NCBI GenBank assembly: GCA_003551785.1 | Contig: PUNP01000004.1 | Coordinates: forward strand, 1-9,299 | DNA length: 9,299 bases | Source: Candidatus Brocadiaceae bacterium | GTDB lineage: Bacteria > Planctomycetota > Brocadiia > SM23-32 | Reading direction: 5' to 3' | Part shown: positions 1 to 7,478 of the stretch, piece by piece | How positions within the stretch are numbered: the first letter of the stretch is position 1 | Layout: each line of letters starts with the position of its first letter | The notes under the pieces: model-generated | The model's input: the letters and a program-made list of their open reading frames with translations, nothing else | The model's database searches: none | What the model was told of the DNA's origin: nothing | Made by a program: the position numbers and the translations under genes

Positions 1-773
1 GCTTTTTTTTCCTGCACCCAATCAGTATCAATATCTACTGAATATTCCACCTGCAAAGATTGAATATATTGAGTGATTTGGTCACGCACGATAAGCTTTT
101 TAATTTCATCTTTAACCTCTTCAAAGTCCAATTCCAAGGGCAGGAAATGCTTATAAGAAGAATACACTTCTTTAAGCTTTTCCTCGGACAAATCGGCTTT
201 TTCGACAACTTCCGACAGCAGCAGTGCTTCCATCAGTGCAATGCTCTCGATCTGTTCTTCTGGGACATGATCCGCCATTGGAGATTTTTCCAATTCCTGC
301 CTGGTCTCTTTGTAAATATCCGTCTCGTCAATGCCCAATTCTTTCGCCTTCAAGGTCATCATTTTACCTTCAACTAACGACTCAAGTAAACGATGCTGCT
401 GCATTTTTAGCTCATTCCTCTTAGCAGCCGGTGCTGCAGTAAATTCATCATAAACATCCTGGAGCACAATTTTTTTATCGTCGACGGTAGCCAGTATTGT
501 ATCGGGGGATCGGTCCGGGTCATGTATTTCCTCCGGTATTATTTTCGGCTCCGGTTCTTCATTTTGTCGGTCGTTCTCATTATGAGATTCCTGATCGCTA
601 TCGGCACTACCTTCGCTATCATTCTCATGCGTTTGTTGAACTATTTCGGGTACTATAGCGGAAGCTATTTCCTCTTCACTGCAACCATTCAGCAAAAAAA
701 GGGGGAGCATATGGATGCAGGCCACTATAATAAAAGAAAATGCGCATTTCGAGTGTGAAAATATTTTAGCCAT
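1..773 (-). CDS. SurA N-terminal-like lipoprotein, partial (C-terminus off the left edge)
   Basis: Reading the minus strand from ATG at 773-771 gives 257 uninterrupted codons to the window edge with no stop, so the gene continues to the left. The product starts with a signal peptide (hydrophobic about residues 11-28) and a lipobox LLNGC, so Cys31 would be lipidated and the protein anchored outside the cytoplasmic membrane. An acidic, Asn/Ser/Glu-rich linker follows to about residue 80. Then comes a helical domain beginning RSPDTILATVDDKKIVLQDV, of the type at the N-terminus of SurA/PrsA chaperones; no parvulin isomerase domain follows. It is a clear paralog of the gene at 809-1555, with matching RSP-T-LATV, LQD-YDEF, QQHRLLE and ALMEALL segments and a DID-x-W-x-x-EK ending, so probably only about ten residues are missing. 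The gap to that gene is 35 bp, which fits co-transcription. No strong ribosome binding site is seen. Function is unknown; an envelope folding or assembly factor is an inference. Confidence 0.85.
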   Translation of the reverse strand, partial: MAKIFSHSKCAFSFIIVACIHMLPLFLLNGCSEEEIASAIVPEIVQQTHENDSEGSADSDQESHNENDRQNEEPEPKIIPEEIHDPDRSPDTILATVDDKKIVLQDVYDEFTAAPAAKRNELKMQQHRLLESLVEGKMMTLKAKELGIDETDIYKETRQELEKSPMADHVPEEQIESIALMEALLLSEVVEKADLSEEKLKEVYSSYKHFLPLELDFEEVKDEIKKLIVRDQITQYIQSLQVEYSVDIDTDWVQEKK

Positions 774-808
774 AAACGCTATCTCATATCAAAATTAACG
801 GGTTATTA

Positions 809-1555
809 TTACTGCAGTGCAGGCTGTTGGGCAGCGTCTTCTTTTTCCCTGAGCCACTCCTCATTCATATCTATATCAGCTTCCAGATAGAGTGTTTGTA
901 AGTATTCCTCGACATATTGTCCTTCGATCATTCTGCGTAATTGTGGTTCTAAAGATTCTATAGTTGCTTCTTCTGGCATCATGTGCTGATACTGATTATA
1001 AAGCTCCTGTATCTGTTCCTGAGAAATATCCATTTGCTGAATGATTTCGACTTCCAGGAGAGCTTCCATTAAAGCGGCTTCTTTGACGTCGCTGTCATCC
1101 AGTTGCCGTGCTATGGGCATAGCCTGAAATTCTTCATACATTTCTTGGAAGGTTTCCGTTTCCTGTATATTATGTTCATTAGCTTTTTGTATTAACAGCC
1201 GTTGTTGAATCATCGCTTCCAGAAGCCGGTGCTGCTGTGCGACAACCTGAGGCCGCTGGTGTTCCGGGATATTCTCAAACTCGTCATACAGGTCTTGCAG
1301 TAAGATATCTTCTCCCTGGACAGTAGCCAGGACAGTTTCCGGTGATCTTTCAGAGTCAATTATTTGATATTGCGGTTCTTGAGGTTGCTCAGCATCTTCT
1401 TCCACCTGTTCTGTAGCTTCAGGGGTCTGGATGTCATTTTCTTCTTCCATATAATCCTCAATGTCTGTACTTCGGCAACCGGTTAAGGTGGCTGAGGAAG
1501 CTAATATTGCTGCTGCCATAAAGAATTTAACGGCTATTTTTCTTACATCATTCAT
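809..1555 (-). CDS. SurA N-terminal-like lipoprotein
   Basis: This 248-residue protein has a lysine-containing N-terminus, a hydrophobic segment at about residues 8-24 and a lipobox LTGC, so Cys27 is the predicted lipidation site. Residues about 28-68 form a Glu/Gln-rich linker. The folded part starts at RSPETVLATVQGEDILLQDL and continues as a helical domain resembling the N-terminal chaperone domain of SurA/PrsA-type proteins, with the usual L-E-A-x-I-Q-Q-R-L-L-I-Q-K-A helix. There is no parvulin peptidyl-prolyl isomerase domain, and the protein ends in a Gln/Ala tail. The ATG is preceded by a strong AGGAGG site. It lies 26 bp after dinG and 35 bp before its paralog at 1-773, so the three are probably one transcription unit. 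A membrane-anchored holdase or envelope assembly factor is plausible from the fold family but unproven. The link with DinG is positional only. Confidence 0.85.
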   Translation of the reverse strand: MNDVRKIAVKFFMAAAILASSATLTGCRSTDIEDYMEEENDIQTPEATEQVEEDAEQPQEPQYQIIDSERSPETVLATVQGEDILLQDLYDEFENIPEHQRPQVVAQQHRLLEAMIQQRLLIQKANEHNIQETETFQEMYEEFQAMPIARQLDDSDVKEAALMEALLEVEIIQQMDISQEQIQELYNQYQHMMPEEATIESLEPQLRRMIEGQYVEEYLQTLYLEADIDMNEEWLREKEDAAQQPALQ

Positions 1556-1581
1556 GATTTACTGCCTCCTAAAAAGGTAAG

Positions 1582-4446
1582 TTAATGTTTCAAGAACTTT
1601 TTCGCATCCCAAATAAGGGCGTCCCTATTCTTATAGACTTTATGCCGGGTGGGAATATCATTCAAGAAGCAACGCCCATAAGATTTAGACACCAGTCTTT
1701 TATCTGTCACGACAACTATTCCACGGTCCGTTCGGTGGCGTATCAGGCGTCCAAACCCCTGCCGGAATGTAATAACGGCCTGCGGCAGAGTGTAATGTCG
1801 GAACGGATCGATTTCCTTTTCCCTTAAATAATCTATTCTACCACGAACGAGCGGGTCTGTAAAGACATGGAAGGGAAGTTTGGTAAGAACAAGGCAACTG
1901 AGGCTTTCGCCGAGCACATCCACGCCTTCCCAAAAACTCTGTGTTCCCAGCAGGACGGAGCCGACATTTTCTTTGAAAAGCTTTGTCAGCGTACGCCTGC
2001 TCCCATCACGGCCCTGGGCCAGCAGCGGCACGCTGACGGCTTCCAAAGGGCGCTTTATCCTGTCATAAACTGTGTTGAGGAGCGAGTATGACGTGAATAA
2101 TATCAGCGAGCGGCCGGCGGTGCTCCTCAGTAACTCAATCAGGAAAGATGACAGTTCTTCATCATAAGTCATATCCCTGCGGCCGCCGGCATCCGGCAAA
2201 AAAGTCGGCACACATAAAAGCGATTGGTGCTCATAATCGAACGGCGAGCCGAACTCCGCGCACATGAGGCGGTCTTCATTCATATTAACGGCGCCGAGAC
2301 GTTCTTTAATATATTCAAACTGCCGGTTGACCCGAAGTGTAGCGGAAGTAAGTATGACAGAGCGCATTTCGTTGAAGAAGAAGGTGCGCATAAAATCGCC
2401 GATATACAGCGGTGCCGCCTGCAATCCGTAAAAATAACGCTTCCCCCGCCGAATCCGCTGGAGCCAGTAAACGTATTCTTCATTCTCGCGTTTGAGTATA
2501 AACTCAAGGCTCTCTACGGCCTCCAGCACCCTGTTTTGCTGTCCGGTCAGGTCTCTGACAACTTCAGCGGCGCGATCGATGTCGGCTTCATGCGCTTCGA
2601 AACATTCAATCAGGTTCTTAATCCTTCCGGCCAGCAGCCGTGCGATTTTAATGAGTTCTGCCGCGGCCTCGCCGATAACGCCCTCCGTGTTTATGGGCGG
2701 TTTACACTCATCGAGCATGATTCTGTCTTCACCGGTGGGCCGAATATCGAAAGGTTCGGAAAGCCTGTCGTAAAAATTTCTGGCAACATCGCCGAGTTGC
2801 TCAACGCTTTCGATAACACCATTGGCCATTTCGATTCCGGTATCTCTGGCGAGCGGGCCCTTAACGGGGAAACTGCCGGTGATAAGTTTGAGCGCTGAAG
2901 CTACCATCCCTGCATCGTTGCCATCACGCCGTTCCCGCCACAAGCGGCGGCAGACACGGTAAAAGCTCAGAGCGTCCGAGGTAACAGAGGCGGCATCGGT
3001 GGCGACATCCTCGATATTATGCGCTTCGTCGAAAATAATGCATCGCTCACGCGGCAGGTAAGGCCGGTCGAGAACGACATCGGCAAAGGCCAATGCGTGG
3101 TTGACGACAATAAGGTCGGCTAATTGAGCTAAAGTCCGTGCGCGCCTGATGAAGCATTTATCGAAAAAATGGCAGTTCCTACCGGCGCACTCATCCCCGC
3201 TTGCGGTGATCATCGGGATAAGTGACGGTGCTTTCTGGTGCTGCAGGAAGCCGTTGCAATCGGACAAGTCGCCGGTTTTGGTCGCCATAGCCCAGTTCAC
3301 GAGCGGCATTAAAGCAGCATACTCTTCCGGGTCGGAAAGTTCGAATTTTGAGTTCTCTATCAGTTGCAGGAAGCGTCTGATGCAAAGGTAGTTTTGACGG
3401 CCTTTCAACAGGGCGGTTTTGAACCTCTCGCCGAGCAGCCGGATCAGAAACGGCAGGTCTTTCTCATATAACTGCTCCTGGAGGTTTTTGGTATTGGTAG
3501 AGACGATTATTTTGTCGTCATTTTGCCGTGCCCAGGCGATGGCGGGGATCAGATACGCCATCGACTTTCCGGTTCCGGTTCCGGCCTCACACATCAGGTG
3601 TTTGCCCTGGTTCAGGGCCTCGCAGACGGAAGCGGCCATATCAATTTGTTCCTGCCGCGGCTCAAAATTATCCAGGTTGCGCCCGATAGCCCCTTCCTTT
3701 CTGAACATAGCGCATATTTTCACGACATCCAGCGGTTCATTTCCCGGCTCGGGGGATTCACATTTTTGTGCTTTATTGTGCAGTTCAGAATAATCGGTAA
3801 ACCCCTGGCCCAGGCCCAAAGTGTCATGCGGAGTGGCGGAAAGTTCAAACCCGAGGGCGTCGTTAACGGCCTGGTTGAGCGCCGGGGTCAGGGGGGACTG
3901 TGCGGACTGAGCAAGTTCGCTCAGTGCCTTAAGCACCGGCTGTGACAAATCATGAGCCTTCCCCAGCAGCGTCTCCCACAGTTTATATGTCAGGCGCGCC
4001 AGGTCAATTCCGCGATGTAACCAGGGCTTATCCAATCCTAAATGGTCGGCTACGGCGATCAGCGTATAATCCGATTCTGAAGGCAGAACGATTTCGGCCA
4101 GTTCACAACTGTCTATGATCCGGTCCGGCGGATGGAGGTTCAGGGCTTCTAAAAAACGAATAAACGTTGTGCTGTCATGAACGACTACGGGAGCTTCTCC
4201 GAGCGCCTTGAGCATTTTTTCCAAAGTCCGGCGCGGCCCGTCCTTGCCGGCCGTTCTGTCTTTCGAGAGGCCGGTTAATTTCTGAATCGCTAACGGGATG
4301 TGGTCGGGGTCGGCGGTAAAAGATTCTAATCCCGCTTCCTCTTTGCCAGCCATCCTGACAAAAGCCGTCTCCAGAACGCTGTCATCATACGGTAATGGCC
4401 CGGTGGTGATATATGAAAGGAATGTTAAATTGTTTGATTCAGACAT
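1582..4446 (-). CDS. dinG: DinG/XPD-family iron-sulfur ATP-dependent helicase with a degenerate exonuclease domain
   Basis: A 954-residue superfamily 2 DNA helicase. The core shows Walker A AGTGTGKS (288-295), the DEAH box (473-476), a GTQSFWEGVD motif (834-843) and motif VI RQGFGRLIR (895-903). Cys355, Cys420, Cys425 and Cys431 sit between Walker A and the DEAH box as in the 4Fe-4S domain of XPD and E. coli DinG, which unwind DNA 5' to 3' and clear R-loops and other structures; that activity is inferred here. Residues about 7-160 follow the layout of a DnaQ-like DEDDh exonuclease (ITTG for the ETTG loop, LTGL, VVVHDS, DSCELAEIVLP, HRGID), but the metal-binding acidic residues are replaced: Ser11 and Ile13 for Asp and Glu of motif I, Thr94/Phe95 for the motif II Asp, Leu149 for the motif III Asp. 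The exonuclease is therefore probably inactive. An in-frame TAA six codons upstream leaves ATG 4446 as the only ATG start; its ribosome binding site is weak. Probably the first gene of the leftward unit. Confidence 0.95.
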   Translation of the reverse strand: MSESNNLTFLSYITTGPLPYDDSVLETAFVRMAGKEEAGLESFTADPDHIPLAIQKLTGLSKDRTAGKDGPRRTLEKMLKALGEAPVVVHDSTTFIRFLEALNLHPPDRIIDSCELAEIVLPSESDYTLIAVADHLGLDKPWLHRGIDLARLTYKLWETLLGKAHDLSQPVLKALSELAQSAQSPLTPALNQAVNDALGFELSATPHDTLGLGQGFTDYSELHNKAQKCESPEPGNEPLDVVKICAMFRKEGAIGRNLDNFEPRQEQIDMAASVCEALNQGKHLMCEAGTGTGKSMAYLIPAIAWARQNDDKIIVSTNTKNLQEQLYEKDLPFLIRLLGERFKTALLKGRQNYLCIRRFLQLIENSKFELSDPEEYAALMPLVNWAMATKTGDLSDCNGFLQHQKAPSLIPMITASGDECAGRNCHFFDKCFIRRARTLAQLADLIVVNHALAFADVVLDRPYLPRERCIIFDEAHNIEDVATDAASVTSDALSFYRVCRRLWRERRDGNDAGMVASALKLITGSFPVKGPLARDTGIEMANGVIESVEQLGDVARNFYDRLSEPFDIRPTGEDRIMLDECKPPINTEGVIGEAAAELIKIARLLAGRIKNLIECFEAHEADIDRAAEVVRDLTGQQNRVLEAVESLEFILKRENEEYVYWLQRIRRGKRYFYGLQAAPLYIGDFMRTFFFNEMRSVILTSATLRVNRQFEYIKERLGAVNMNEDRLMCAEFGSPFDYEHQSLLCVPTFLPDAGGRRDMTYDEELSSFLIELLRSTAGRSLILFTSYSLLNTVYDRIKRPLEAVSVPLLAQGRDGSRRTLTKLFKENVGSVLLGTQSFWEGVDVLGESLSCLVLTKLPFHVFTDPLVRGRIDYLREKEIDPFRHYTLPQAVITFRQGFGRLIRHRTDRGIVVVTDKRLVSKSYGRCFLNDIPTRHKVYKNRDALIWDAKKFLKH

Positions 4447-4632
4447 GTTACTCGCGGCATATTAGACGCATAAGTTGTGGGAACTCTTTAATATCATAAT
4501 TGTGATTTTTTTACTTTTTCGGCAAAAGTCCGCACTTGCAGTGATTTAATCTGTTAAGCGGATTCGCGTTTGGCATTTGCCACATATGCACCACTGAAAA
4601 AAGCATGAAATTTTCGGGGTATGTGTAAGACA

Positions 4633-4661
4633 TGGTAAAATAATTATGAGTCCATTATAAT
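4633..4661 (+). promoter_or_regulatory. Candidate sigma-70-type promoter for the ricT operon
   Basis: A perfect TATAAT -10 box lies at 4656-4661. Seventeen bases upstream, TGGTAA (4633-4638) matches the TTGACA consensus at three of six positions, so the -35 box is weak. There is no TG extended -10 motif. Initiation about seven bases downstream would give a leader of roughly 105 nt before the ricT start and would include the stem at 4675-4737. The call rests on the -10 match and its position. Confidence 0.5.
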
Positions 4662-4674
4662 ACACCCTGAAGGG

Positions 4675-4737
4675 AAGGCTTGCAAGTGAAAATATGAGAT
4701 TTCATCAGTCTATTTGAAATACTGATATGCAAGCTTT
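4675..4737 (+). promoter_or_regulatory. Structured 5' leader of ricT mRNA (nested inverted repeats)
   Basis: Bases 4675-4684 pair with 4728-4737 in a 10-bp stem with one G-U pair. Inside it two small hairpins compete: ATTTCA (4699-4704) with TGAAAT (4715-4720), and ATCAGT (4704-4709) with ACTGAT (4721-4726). They share or interleave bases, so both cannot form as simple hairpins. The element lies just after the predicted transcription start and ends 22 bases before the GAGGA ribosome binding site. No U-tract follows, so it does not look like an intrinsic terminator. It matches no riboswitch class I recognise. A cis-regulatory or mRNA-stability role is an inference. Confidence 0.4.
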
Positions 4738-4759
4738 ACAATTGTAGAAAGGTTTGATT

Positions 4760-4764
4760 GAGGA
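4760..4764 (+). promoter_or_regulatory. Ribosome binding site of ricT
   Basis: GAGGA lies nine bases upstream of ATG 4774 and supports that start. The start also gives the compact N-terminus expected of the RicT family. Confidence 0.6.
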
Positions 4765-4773
4765 ATAGTAAAT

Positions 4774-5565
4774 ATGGCCAAGGAAGTTGCTGTACATTAC
4801 GGTGCGATGGGCTATCTGGATTACTTTTCGACCTCCGGCGTTAATGCAGCCGCCGGCGACCAGGTGATTGTACGTACCGACAGAGGCGTGGAATGGGGAA
4901 CTGTTGTCGCCAGAGTAAGTGTTGAAAAAATAAAGCCTAAAGGTGACGTTTTGAGGAAAGCTACACCTAAAGACCATAAAATCCTGAAAGAAATACAGGA
5001 AGTGAATGAAAAGGAGGAATTTGACAAGTGCCACGGTTTAATTAAAAAACTTAATCTGCCGATGAAGCTCATAAAAGTCGAACACCTGTTTGGGGGACAT
5101 AAGATCATATTCTTTTTTTCCGCCGAAAGCAGAGTCGATTTCAGGCAGCTTGTCAAGGAACTGGCCCAGAATTACAAGACACGGATAGAAATGCGGCAAA
5201 TCGGTGTGCGGGATGAAGCACGGCTATTAGGCGAGTATGGCCCTTGTGGTCGCAATTTGTGCTGTCACACCTTTTTGAATGCTCTCAAGCCGGTCTCGAT
5301 AAAATCAGCTAAAAGCCAGAAATCCACCCTTGATCCGTCAAAAATCAGCGGCTGCTGCGGACGACTCAAATGCTGCTTGAAATATGAAGAAAAAACCTAT
5401 AAGGAACTCAAAAAACATATGCCGCGCCCCGGGAAAAAAGTCAATACCGACGGCGGGGAAGGGACGGTCATCGGTTATGATGTCATCGCCCAAACCATAA
5501 CAGTGCGTTTTCCCGATAAAACAGAGAATACTTTCCCGGCCGGAAAGGTTAAACAGATAAAATAA
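4774..5565 (+). CDS. ricT: PSP1/RicT (YaaT) family regulatory iron-sulfur protein
   Basis: This 263-residue protein is a typical full-length RicT. The N-terminal part contains the conserved G-D-x-V-I-V-R-T-x-R-G-x-E-x-G segment (about 28-42). The diagnostic cysteine-rich core is at 155-205: YGPCGRNLCCHTFL (Cys158, 163, 164), then KPVSIKSAKSQ and SGCCGRLKCCLKYE (Cys194, 195, 200, 201). In Bacillus subtilis RicT forms the Y-complex with RicA and RicF, carries iron-sulfur clusters through such cysteines and directs RNase Y to mature or destabilise specific mRNAs; it also affects sporulation and competence. RicA and RicF are not in this window. The C-terminal part (about 218-263) is a small beta domain ending in a lysine-rich tail. 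It is probably the first gene of a rightward operon, 18 bp before the AMMECR1 gene, and not in the tmk/holB neighbourhood where it is often found. Family assignment is firm; its targets here are unknown. Confidence 0.95.
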   Translation: MAKEVAVHYGAMGYLDYFSTSGVNAAAGDQVIVRTDRGVEWGTVVARVSVEKIKPKGDVLRKATPKDHKILKEIQEVNEKEEFDKCHGLIKKLNLPMKLIKVEHLFGGHKIIFFFSAESRVDFRQLVKELAQNYKTRIEMRQIGVRDEARLLGEYGPCGRNLCCHTFLNALKPVSIKSAKSQKSTLDPSKISGCCGRLKCCLKYEEKTYKELKKHMPRPGKKVNTDGGEGTVIGYDVIAQTITVRFPDKTENTFPAGKVKQIK

Positions 5566-5583
5566 TGGGAGGAATCATTCTCT

Positions 5584-6138
5584 ATGCTCAGCGAAAAAGA
5601 CAAAAATACACTCCTGTATATCGCACGAAAAAGCGTTGAAGCGACTGTTAAGCAACAACCTTTGCCCGAATTCGACGTCGATGAAGCGGCTTTACATCGC
5701 CAACAGGGAGCGTTCGTTACGCTGAAAAAAGACGGGCACCTCCGAGGATGTCTGGGACGTTTTGTTTCCGATCAGCCGTTATGGGAAACCGTGCGGGATA
5801 TGGGCACGGCAGCGGCTGCCGAAGACCCCCGGTTCATCAGTAACAGGCTGTCACCGGACGAGCTGGATGACCTCGAGATAGAGATTTCAGTACTCTCGGA
5901 ACTGGTCAAATCAGATGAGCCGCTGGAGGATATCGAAATCGGCAAACATGGGATTTACATCATCAAGGGTGCGCGAAGGGGATGTTTTTTACCGCAGGTG
6001 GCGGTTGAAGCCGGTTGGGATACGGTAACTTTCCTCGATCATTGCTGTGCGCATAAAGCCGGACTGCCGCCGGGGGCGTGGAAGGATGACCCTGAAGTGG
6101 AGGTTTTTTTGTTCACCGCGGAAGTTTTCGGCGATTGA
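5584..6138 (+). CDS. AMMECR1-domain protein (AmmeMemoRadiSam system protein A type)
   Basis: This 184-residue protein spans a whole AMMECR1 domain with the signature LRGCLG at residues 53-58, preceded by the usual G-A-F-V-T-L-K-K-D-G-H strand. Further conserved stretches are A-A-A-A-E-D-P-R-F (about 76-84), the acidic L-x-x-L-x-I-E-I-S-V-L-S segment, and G-C-F-L-P-Q-V-A-V-E-x-G-W-D. The family is spread over archaea, bacteria and eukaryotes. In prokaryotes it often lies next to a MEMO1-like protein and a radical SAM protein, but its reaction is unproven and the conserved cysteine (Cys56) is only presumed to be functional. Neither partner is visible here; the neighbours are ricT (18 bp upstream) and the hexulose-phosphate synthase fusion (32 bp downstream). 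GGGAGGA about ten bases before the ATG supports the start. Confidence 0.93.
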   Translation: MLSEKDKNTLLYIARKSVEATVKQQPLPEFDVDEAALHRQQGAFVTLKKDGHLRGCLGRFVSDQPLWETVRDMGTAAAAEDPRFISNRLSPDELDDLEIEISVLSELVKSDEPLEDIEIGKHGIYIIKGARRGCFLPQVAVEAGWDTVTFLDHCCAHKAGLPPGAWKDDPEVEVFLFTAEVFGD

Positions 6139-6155
6139 CCTGAATGAGTCTAAAT

Positions 6156-6160
6156 AGGAG
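6156..6160 (+). promoter_or_regulatory. Ribosome binding site that sets the hexulose-phosphate synthase start
   Basis: AGGAG lies ten bases upstream of ATG 6171. The in-frame ATG at 6144 would add nine residues (MSLNRRYNR), precedes this site, and has no good site of its own. The family N-terminus (K-L-Q-x-A-L-D) begins right after 6171, so 6171 is the better start. Confidence 0.75.
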
Positions 6161-6170
6161 ATATAATAGA

Positions 6171-7478
6171 ATGGCTAAACTACAACTTGCACTTGATTTC
6201 ATTAATTTATCACAAGCCATGCGTCTGGCTGCCGAAGCCGTTGAAGGTGGCGTTGACATGGTGGAGGCGGGGACTCCCCTTATAAAAAGTGAAGGGCTGA
6301 AATCGGTCAGGAAACTGCGCAGCGCTTTCCCCGATTCCACTATCGTAGCGGACATGAAAGTCATGGATGCCGGACGGGTTGAGACCGCCGCGGCCGCTAA
6401 AGCCGGGGCGGATGTGATACATGTTTTAGGAGCCGCCGCTGATTCTACCATTGCGGAATGTGTGGAAGCGGCGCGTCGATACGATGCGGCTATATGTGTT
6501 GATCTTATTGGAGAAGAGTCCGAACAGCAGCAGGTCGATCGGGCACGGGAAGTTGAAAAGCTTGGCGCCCGTTCCGTATGTATCCATACACCCATCGACC
6601 AGCAGATGCGCGCTGAATCCCCTTTTCAATTCATCAAAGCCGTCTCCGATGCCGTCTCTATACCGGTCGCGGTGGCCGGCGGCATCAATTCAGAAACAGC
6701 GCCGGCGGCGGCAGGGGCCGGTGCCTCAATCATTATCGTCGGCGGTGCTATATCAAAAGCAGTAGATGCACGGGATGCCGCCCAAAAAATTAAAAATGCT
6801 ATTGAGAGCGGAATACCCGAAAAAACCGATATGTTTAAACGAGTCGATGAGAGCGGCATTGCCGAAGTTTTTTTGAAAACTTCTGCTGCTGATGTGACCG
6901 GGGCACTGCACAATTCGGGCGCGATTGAAGGGATAAGACCGATCTCGCAGGGTTTGAAGGTTGCCGGTCCTGCGCTTACCGTATGGACTTACCCGGGAGA
7001 TTGGGCAAAGCCTGTCGAGGCCATAGACAAGGCGGAAAAGGGACAGATTATTGTCGTGGATGCCGGTGGCCGCTCGCCCGCAGTTTGGGGAGAAATGGCC
7101 ACCATGAGCTGCCTTCAGCGAGGAGTTGCAGGAATAGTTATTTACGGCGCTATCAGAGATGTGAGCAATATAAGAGAAATGAAATTTCCCGCTTTTGCCT
7201 CCAATATAACCCCCGCAGCGGGTGAACCAAAAGGACAAGGCATGATTGGTGTCCCAATAAATATCGGAGGACAATATATACGAACCGGCGATTGGATAGT
7301 GGGCGACGACGACGGCTTGGTTGTCATACCGCAGGAAAAAGCCGTCGAAGTAGCTAACAGGGCCCAAACGGTTGTGGAGCAGGAAGAACGAGAGATGGCG
7401 GAAATTGACGCCGGAAGCACGCTCGGTCAGATATCAGAATTGATGCGATGGGAAAAAAAGGGGAAAAAGGATGAATGA
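6171..7478 (+). CDS. hxlA: Fused 3-hexulose-6-phosphate synthase / RraA-like protein
   Basis: 435 residues in two domains. Residues about 3-213 are a TIM-barrel 3-hexulose-6-phosphate synthase of the orotidine-monophosphate-decarboxylase superfamily: LQLALDF at the start, Glu32, the diagnostic D-M-K-x-M-D at 61-66, His139 in CIHTP and the phosphate-binding AVAGGI and VGGAI loops. It condenses formaldehyde with ribulose 5-phosphate to 3-hexulose 6-phosphate, reversibly. Residues about 220-423 are an RraA-like domain of the fold shared by the RNase E inhibitor RraA and some class II aldolases: G-G-R-S-P-A-V-W-G-E (299-308), GAIRD with Arg329-Asp330, and a GDWIVGDDDGLVVIP strand. The residue before GAIRD is Tyr325, where I expect Asp in related proteins. 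The same fusion is annotated in some archaea and bacteria as a bifunctional synthase/ribonuclease regulator, but the activity of the second half is uncertain. It overlaps the isomerase gene by 8 nt, so the two are probably translationally coupled. Confidence 0.93.
   Translation: MAKLQLALDFINLSQAMRLAAEAVEGGVDMVEAGTPLIKSEGLKSVRKLRSAFPDSTIVADMKVMDAGRVETAAAAKAGADVIHVLGAAADSTIAECVEAARRYDAAICVDLIGEESEQQQVDRAREVEKLGARSVCIHTPIDQQMRAESPFQFIKAVSDAVSIPVAVAGGINSETAPAAAGAGASIIIVGGAISKAVDARDAAQKIKNAIESGIPEKTDMFKRVDESGIAEVFLKTSAADVTGALHNSGAIEGIRPISQGLKVAGPALTVWTYPGDWAKPVEAIDKAEKGQIIVVDAGGRSPAVWGEMATMSCLQRGVAGIVIYGAIRDVSNIREMKFPAFASNITPAAGEPKGQGMIGVPINIGGQYIRTGDWIVGDDDGLVVIPQEKAVEVANRAQTVVEQEEREMAEIDAGSTLGQISELMRWEKKGKKDE

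Larger units (their letters stand above)
4447..4773. promoter_or_regulatory. Divergent intergenic region between dinG and ricT
   Basis: This 327-bp AT-rich stretch separates the start codons of two divergent genes and carries no credible coding sequence. It holds the rightward promoter candidate at 4633-4661 and the structured leader at 4675-4737, described separately. For dinG, a minus-strand TATGAT at 4493-4498 is one mismatch from a -10 box but has no convincing -35 box at a good distance, so the dinG promoter is not assigned. A small perfect palindrome, TGGCA-TT-TGCCA, lies at 4571-4582 and could be an operator half-way between the genes; there is only one copy and no protein can be named for it. 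Confidence 0.6.

Noticed and set aside
60..758. Plus-strand open frames in the first 760 bases
   Set aside because: They are antisense to the partial lipoprotein gene, which has a signal peptide, lipobox and a paralog next door.
2224..2898. 224-codon open frame on the plus strand, antisense to dinG
   Set aside because: It lies wholly inside the well-supported helicase gene, shows no recognisable domain and is explained by codon bias of the opposite strand.
4571..4582. Palindrome TGGCA-TT-TGCCA as a specific operator
   Set aside because: A single 12-bp palindrome without a second copy or known consensus is too little to name a regulator; it is only mentioned in the intergenic entry.
4699..4726. 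H-type pseudoknot in the ricT leader
   Set aside because: The two 6-bp stems are arranged in pseudoknot order, but one connecting loop would have no bases to cross a 6-bp stem, which is sterically unlikely. Competing hairpins fit better.
6162..6167. TATAAT sequence just upstream of the hexulose-phosphate synthase start
   Set aside because: It lies four bases before the start codon, so transcription would begin inside the gene without the ribosome binding site; no -35 box is evident. Chance AT-rich spacer.
6753..7367. 204-codon open frame on the minus strand, antisense to the synthase fusion
   Set aside because: It overlaps a firm gene completely, has no ribosome binding site of note and a translation without domain character.
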